A stretch of 41,023 nt of DNA from Pseudomonadota bacterium (lineage in GTDB: Bacteria; Pseudomonadota; Alphaproteobacteria; Caulobacterales; Caulobacteraceae): positions 1-41,023 of the forward strand of contig JAKAZA010000018.1 of the NCBI GenBank assembly GCA_021816155.1, read 5' to 3'. Shown piece by piece: positions 37,347-41,023 of this stretch. Numbering within the stretch: the stretch's first letter is position 1; every line of letters starts with the position of its first letter. The translations under genes and the position numbers were made by a program. The notes beneath the pieces are model-generated. The model was not told the DNA's origin and ran no database searches. It was given only the letters and a program-made list of their open reading frames with translations.

Positions 37347-38074
37347 GCCGGACGCTGCGCGATCACCACGATCGAGACCCCCGTGGGCAGGGGCAGGCGT
37401 CTCAGCCAGTGCAGCTCGGCGCCGAAGAGGCCGGCCAGCAGGTCATTGACCGGCGCGGGCGGCAGCGAGTCGTCGTCAGCGGATCGTGAGCGCAACGCCA
37501 GTTTGGCGAGGCGCACGGCCGCGATGGGCGGAAACAGCAGCGTGTTGAAGTAGCTCGCCTTCAGCACGGTCAGCCCCGCCGCCTCGAACAGGCTGCGGTA
37601 CCCGCCGAGCCGGTAACGGCGCTTGTGGTGATGGAGCGCGTCGTGCGGACCCCACATCCATGGCTGGCCAGGCACCGTGGTGGCGAGGCGGCCGCCGACC
37701 TTCAGGAGCCGACCCAGCGCCGCGACCGCGCTGGCGTCGTCGTCCACGTGCTCGATCACGTCGAACGCACAGACCAGGTCGAAGCTCGCCGGCGCGAACG
37801 GAAGCTCGTCGGGCAGCAGGCCACCTTCCACGCGAACGCCCATCCGCTCGGCGGCGTAGCGCCGCGACTCCTCGTCGGGCTCGAGGCCCGTCACCTCTCC
37901 GAAGCGCCGCAGCATGGTCAGGTTGCCGCCTGGGCCGCAGCCCACTTCCAGCACCTTGGCGGGATCGGGCAGCGCGAGGTCGCTCAGCAGGCCCGAGATG
38001 ATGCGCCGCCGGCCTCGGAACCACCAGTGGTGGTCCTGCAACTCGCGCATGCGGTCGTAGGTGGAACGGTCCAT
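37343..38074 (-). CDS. SAM-dependent class I methyltransferase
   Basis: This 243-residue protein has the class I methyltransferase fold: motif I VLEVGCGPGGN, the acidic end of strand 2 in VTGLEPDEES, and motif post-I SFDLVCAFDVIEHVDDD, followed by LLKVGGRLATTVP. The N-terminal RELQDHHWWFRGRRRII is typical of methyltransferases associated with glycan or lipid gene clusters. The middle region with HDALHHHKRRY and a hydrophobic C-terminal third suggest membrane contact. The ATG shares a base with the GT2 stop (TGATG). The methyl acceptor is unknown; a sugar, quinone-like or lipid-linked intermediate would suit the context. Confidence 0.9.
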   Translation of the reverse strand: MDRSTYDRMRELQDHHWWFRGRRRIISGLLSDLALPDPAKVLEVGCGPGGNLTMLRRFGEVTGLEPDEESRRYAAERMGVRVEGGLLPDELPFAPASFDLVCAFDVIEHVDDDASAVAALGRLLKVGGRLATTVPGQPWMWGPHDALHHHKRRYRLGGYRSLFEAAGLTVLKASYFNTLLFPPIAAVRLAKLALRSRSADDDSLPPAPVNDLLAGLFGAELHWLRRLPLPTGVSIVVIAQRPA

Positions 38075-39060
38075 CAGCGGTCGAACCCGATCCGGGCGCG
38101 CACCACGTAGATCGGCCGGCCCTTGACCTCCTGATAGAGCCGTCCGACGTATTCTCCGAGCACGCCGAACGCCATCATCTGCACGGCGAAGCTCAGCAGG
38201 ATCACCACCATCAGGGATGCGTAGCCAGGCACCTCGCGCCCGAAGATCAGCACGCGGCCGATGAGCGCGAGGGCCGCGATCGTCGCAACCATCGCCGAGG
38301 CCAGGCCCAGCACCGTCCAGACCCGCAACGGCGCGGTCGAAAACGAGGTGATGCCGTCGAGAGCGAAGCGGAAGAGTCGCAGGTAGCCCATCGACGTCGT
38401 CCCCGCCGCGCGCTCGGGCCGCACGTACGGCACGCCGACCTGGCGGAAGCCCACCCAGGCGAAAAGCCCCTTCATGAAGCGGTTCCGCTCCGGCAGCAGC
38501 TTCAGCGCGTCCACAACCTGGCGGTCCATCAGCCGGAAGTCGCCGGCGCTCTCCGGGATCTCGAGGTCCGAGACGCGGTTGAAGACCTGGTAGAACAGCT
38601 GCGCCGTGGTCCGCTTCATCGCCGTATCGCTGGAGCGGTCGGCGCGCGCGCCGTAGACGACGTCGTAGCCTTGCTCCCACCTGGCGACGAACTCGCCGAT
38701 CAGCTCGGGAGGGTCCTGCAAGTCGGCGTCGATGGGCACGACCATGTCGCCCTCCGCCGCCTCGATGCCAGCGGTGAGCGCCGCCTCCTTGCCGAAGTTG
38801 CGGGCGAGCGCGATCACTTTGGCGGCCGGATCGCGGCGGGCGCGCTCCACGAGGCCGGCGAGAGTCGCGTCACGGCTGCCGTCATCGACGCAGATGATCT
38901 CGTAGGCGATCCCCAGCGGCGCGAGCGCCGCCTCGACGCGCTCGAAGAAGGCGCCCAGCACCTCGGCCTCGTTGTGCATCGGGACCACGACGGAGAGCAG
39001 CTTTCCGGCCCGGCTGCGCGGCGCCGCGCCGGGCTCGATGGCGGTGTTTGTCTCGCTCAC
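38074..39060 (-). CDS. GT2 polyprenyl-phosphate glycosyltransferase (GtrB/DPM1-like)
   Basis: This 328-residue enzyme should transfer a sugar from a nucleotide donor to polyprenyl phosphate on the cytoplasmic face. The GT2 fold shows SVVVPMHNEAEVL, CVDDGSRDAT, ALARNFGKEAALTAG and the metal-binding D-x-D at Asp111/Asp113 (IDADLQDPPELI), then a GDFRLMDRQV segment. Two membrane helices in the C-terminal part (about 235-265 and 275-300) with FGVLGEYVGRLYQEVKGRP are typical of the ArnC/GtrB/DPM group. It is first in a three-gene coupled operon with the methyltransferase and GtrA. A TTAACC motif lies about 50 bases upstream. Confidence 0.94.
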   Translation of the reverse strand: MSETNTAIEPGAAPRSRAGKLLSVVVPMHNEAEVLGAFFERVEAALAPLGIAYEIICVDDGSRDATLAGLVERARRDPAAKVIALARNFGKEAALTAGIEAAEGDMVVPIDADLQDPPELIGEFVARWEQGYDVVYGARADRSSDTAMKRTTAQLFYQVFNRVSDLEIPESAGDFRLMDRQVVDALKLLPERNRFMKGLFAWVGFRQVGVPYVRPERAAGTTSMGYLRLFRFALDGITSFSTAPLRVWTVLGLASAMVATIAALALIGRVLIFGREVPGYASLMVVILLSFAVQMMAFGVLGEYVGRLYQEVKGRPIYVVRARIGFDR

Positions 39061-39386
39061 GTGGTGAAGATGATCCGTCTCCGGCGCGCCTGCTACATCA
39101 TCCGCCCGGCAAGGTTAAGCATCGGCCACATCGAGCAGTCCGGTTTCGAACGGTTCGATGGGCGGGTAGAGCCCGGCCATGGGCGCTCTATCGTTGCGGG
39201 CCTTCATAGCGCGCTTGGCCCGGATCCGCGCGCCGGTTCGGGCTTGACGGCGACGACGGCGAGGCGCGACAGCGGGACTTCGCGTTCCCGGGGACCCAAC
39301 CGATTCCGCTGGCCGAGCCCTTCAATCCCCGGATCGCGATCGACGCGCGGCGCCGCGCGTCGATCGACTTCATCGTCGCGGCCGGC
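39061..39386. other. Divergent intergenic region, GT2 / GT-C-like
   Basis: Between the divergent GT2 and GT-C-like genes lie 326 bases with no independent gene. The part from about 39243 rightward reads as coding in the frame of the next gene, without ATG, GTG or TTG until 39387. The left part holds a TTAACC motif (minus strand, 39118-39113), a 13-nt interrupted palindrome at 39146-39158, and an isolated TTGACGG at 39244 without a -10 partner. Confidence 0.55.
39146..39158. promoter_or_regulatory. Interrupted palindrome TCGAAC-G-GTTCGA
   Basis: TCGAAC (39146-39151) and GTTCGA (39153-39158) form a perfect palindrome around one G. It sits in the divergent gap, upstream of both neighbouring genes, and could be an operator for a dimeric regulator. 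No matching regulator gene is in the window. Confidence 0.3.
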
Positions 39387-40853
39387 GTGGCGATCGTGCT
39401 CTTCGCCGTCAGCGCCTTCTCCCAGCGCGTCTTCATCGACGGCGACACCAACTGGCACGTCGCAGCGGGCCGCTGGATCCTCGCGCACCGCATGGTGCCG
39501 GCCACCGACCCGTTCAGCTACACCTTCGCCGGCCGCCCCTGGATCGCTCACGAATGGCTGAGCGAGGTGCTCATGGCGCTCGCCTACCGCATCGCCGGAT
39601 GGAGCGGGGTGGTGCTGTTCATCGGCGTCTGCGCCGGCCTCGCCTACGCGATGATCGCGGCCGAGCTGCGGCTCTGGCTCGGCCCCGTCGGCCAGGTGAT
39701 CGGCCTGGCGCTGAGCTTCGCGGTGCTGGAGCCCTTCCTCTACGCGCGCCCACACATCGTCGCCACGCCGGTGCTCGTGTTCTGGACTTGCCGGCTGCTC
39801 GCCGCACGCCGCGCCGGACGGGCGCCGCCGTTGGAACTGGCGCCGCTGATGGTGCTCTGGGCCAACCTGCACGCCAGCTTCATCTTCGGGCTGGGCCTCA
39901 TCGGCCCATTCGCGCTCGAGGCGCTCGTCGAAAACGAGGACAAGCTGCGCGCGCTGAGGGACTGGGCGGTGTTCGGCGTGGTCTCGACGGCGTTCGCGCT
40001 CGCCACGCCCCAAGGGTTCCGGGGGCTGACGTTCCCGTTCATGGTGCTCGGCATGAAGGTGCTGCCCAGCATCCTCGAGTGGCGCGGCGCCAACTTCCAG
40101 AGCCCGACCCTGTTCGAGGGGGCGATGCTCGCCACGCTGTTCCTCGGCCTGTGGCGCGGCGTACGCGTGCCTCCGTTCCGCCTCCTGCTGCTCGTCGCGC
40201 TGATCCACATGGCGCTGCAGCACGTGCGCCAGGAAGAGATCCTCGGCGCGCTCGGGCCGCTGCTGCTGGGCGAGCCGTTCGGCCGCGCCTTCCACGCCAC
40301 CCGCGCCGGGACGCGACTCGACCTCCCAGGGGGATGGAAGCCGCGCTGGCGGATTCCGAACGCCATGGTCGCGGGCGGTCTCGCCGTGGTCGCCGCCGGC
40401 GTCGCCGTGACCAGACTGGCGATCCCGCTCGTCCGGACAGACAACGCCAACGTGCCGGTGAGCGCCCTGGCCCAGGTGCCGCCGGCGCTGATGCGCCAGC
40501 ACATGTTCAATGAGTACGCGTTCGGCGGCTACCTCATCTTCAAGGGCGCCAGGCCGTTCATCGACGGGCGGGCGGACATGTACGGCGACGACTTCGTCAA
40601 CGAATATCTGACCATCGCCGGCGGCGGCGAGCCGGATCTCGACGACGCGTTCAGACGCTGGAACATCACCTGGACCATCCTGGGACCGCGCGAGCCGCTG
40701 GTTGGCGTGCTCGATCACCGGCCTGGCTGGCGGCGGCTCTACTCGGACGCCTACGCGGTGGTGCAGGTGCGCGACGACGCCCTGCCACCCGCTTCTGCGC
40801 CGGCCGCCGCCCGCGCGCACGCCAGGTCGCCGACCAGCGGCGGTGCGCGCTGA
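39387..40853 (+). CDS. Large membrane protein, GT-C-like
   Basis: This protein of at least 488 residues has about nine to ten membrane helices. The first external loop carries FIDGDTNWHVAAGRWIL, then VPATDPFSYTFAGRPW and HEWLSEVLMALAY, a pattern like the acidic first loop of GT-C glycosyltransferases that use polyprenyl-linked sugars. A C-terminal soluble part has FNEYAFGGYLIFKGA, PFIDGRADMYG and NITWTILGPREPL. The GTG at 39387 is the first ordinary start in frame, but the first helix looks cut in half by it; in-frame sequence upstream (EPFNPRIAID, SIDFIVAAGVAIVLF) looks coding and might start at a CTG at 39309. Its stop TGA shares a base with the next ATG. A transferase role is an inference. 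Confidence 0.8.
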   Translation: MAIVLFAVSAFSQRVFIDGDTNWHVAAGRWILAHRMVPATDPFSYTFAGRPWIAHEWLSEVLMALAYRIAGWSGVVLFIGVCAGLAYAMIAAELRLWLGPVGQVIGLALSFAVLEPFLYARPHIVATPVLVFWTCRLLAARRAGRAPPLELAPLMVLWANLHASFIFGLGLIGPFALEALVENEDKLRALRDWAVFGVVSTAFALATPQGFRGLTFPFMVLGMKVLPSILEWRGANFQSPTLFEGAMLATLFLGLWRGVRVPPFRLLLLVALIHMALQHVRQEEILGALGPLLLGEPFGRAFHATRAGTRLDLPGGWKPRWRIPNAMVAGGLAVVAAGVAVTRLAIPLVRTDNANVPVSALAQVPPALMRQHMFNEYAFGGYLIFKGARPFIDGRADMYGDDFVNEYLTIAGGGEPDLDDAFRRWNITWTILGPREPLVGVLDHRPGWRRLYSDAYAVVQVRDDALPPASAPAAARAHARSPTSGGAR

Positions 40854-41023
40854 TGCGCCTCATCGTCTATGAGCAGGCTCTCAGGCGCGTTGCGGAACGG
40901 CTGGCGCCCTATCGCCACCAGCTCGAGCTGCTGGTGGTCGACGCCGAGGGCCGTATCACGCTGGACAGCGAGAGCGTCAGCGACGACGCCGCACAACCGG
41001 ACGCGGGCTGGATCGCGCCGAGC
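40853..41023 (+). CDS. Probable D-2-hydroxyacid dehydrogenase (partial, N-terminal)
   Basis: Only the first 57 codons are in the window, and the gene runs off the right edge. The sequence MRLIVYEQALRRVAERLAP, followed by a short strand LELLVVDAEGRI and an acidic stretch ending DAGWIAPS, resembles the N-terminal substrate domain of NAD-dependent D-2-hydroxyacid dehydrogenases. No NAD-binding motif is included, so the family is uncertain. The ATG overlaps the previous stop as TGATG, which argues for co-translation with the GT-C-like gene. Confidence 0.5.
   Translation, partial: MRLIVYEQALRRVAERLAPYRHQLELLVVDAEGRITLDSESVSDDAAQPDAGWIAPS

Noticed and set aside
38075-38680. Frame extending the methyltransferase upstream into the GT2 gene
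   Set aside because: It overlaps the GT2 coding sequence; the conserved methyltransferase N-terminus starts at 38074.

Overview
The window is about 41 kb of very GC-rich chromosomal DNA from an alphaproteobacterium, most likely a member of the Caulobacteraceae (Caulobacter/Phenylobacterium type). The grounds are the dense, GC-saturated coding, many GTG/TTG starts, ATGA/TGATG overlaps, a Caulobacter-type promoter (TTGACGC and a near GCTANAWC box) before rpmB, an HWE-family histidine kinase, and a SUV3-like helicase / S4 protein / 7Fe ferredoxin / CarD run like those I know from that group. The genus is inference. I see no insertion sequence, phage gene, integrase, CRISPR array or rRNA operon.

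Layout. 1-6150: a cupin (cysteine-dioxygenase-like) protein, secA, then on the minus strand a carotenoid oxygenase, a DUF4919-like exported protein and rpmB (L28). 6151-8812: a regulatory intergenic region and an MHYT-domain membrane histidine kinase. 8888-14005: an SMP-30 lactonase, a SUV3-like helicase overlapping an S4 RNA-binding protein, ferredoxin fdxA and a CarD-type regulator with a structured leader. 14038-18813 (minus): a single-domain receiver, a GAF/HWE kinase, a second receiver and a 924-residue hybrid kinase with two receivers and Hpt. 18985-22611: an MlaA/VacJ-like protein and an HpnN-type RND lipid transporter. 22688-28616: a complete tripartite RND efflux operon (adaptor, pump, outer-membrane factor). 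28677-28752: tRNA-Ala(GGC). 28860-36742: amidohydrolase, beta-carbonic anhydrase, SDR, acyl-CoA synthetase, an atypical kinase-fold protein and two MFS transporters. 36924-39060 (minus): a translationally coupled GtrA / methyltransferase / GT2 operon. 39387-40853 (plus): a large GT-C-like membrane protein, then the truncated start of a probable D-2-hydroxyacid dehydrogenase at the right edge.

How the genes fit together. Three themes dominate. The first is envelope transport: SecA, MlaA plus HpnN for lipids (probably hopanoids or phospholipids), the RND efflux system, and the GtrA/GT2 lipid-linked sugar module. The second is signalling: two hybrid-type kinases that look like paralogues in the HisKA region, an HWE kinase and two stand-alone receivers. 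The third is small-molecule catabolism: acyl-CoA synthetase, SDR, amidohydrolase and carboxylate-type MFS carriers. The most interesting points are the MHYT kinase whose C-terminal Hpt-like domain has lost its phospho-accepting histidine, the MlaA homologue without a lipobox directly before HpnN, a near-perfect 32-nt inverted repeat between convergent genes, and a GT-C-like gene whose reading frame extends upstream of any ordinary start codon. I did not find a clearly new multi-gene system; the best candidate for an under-described module is the MlaA-like/HpnN pair divergent from the hybrid kinase.
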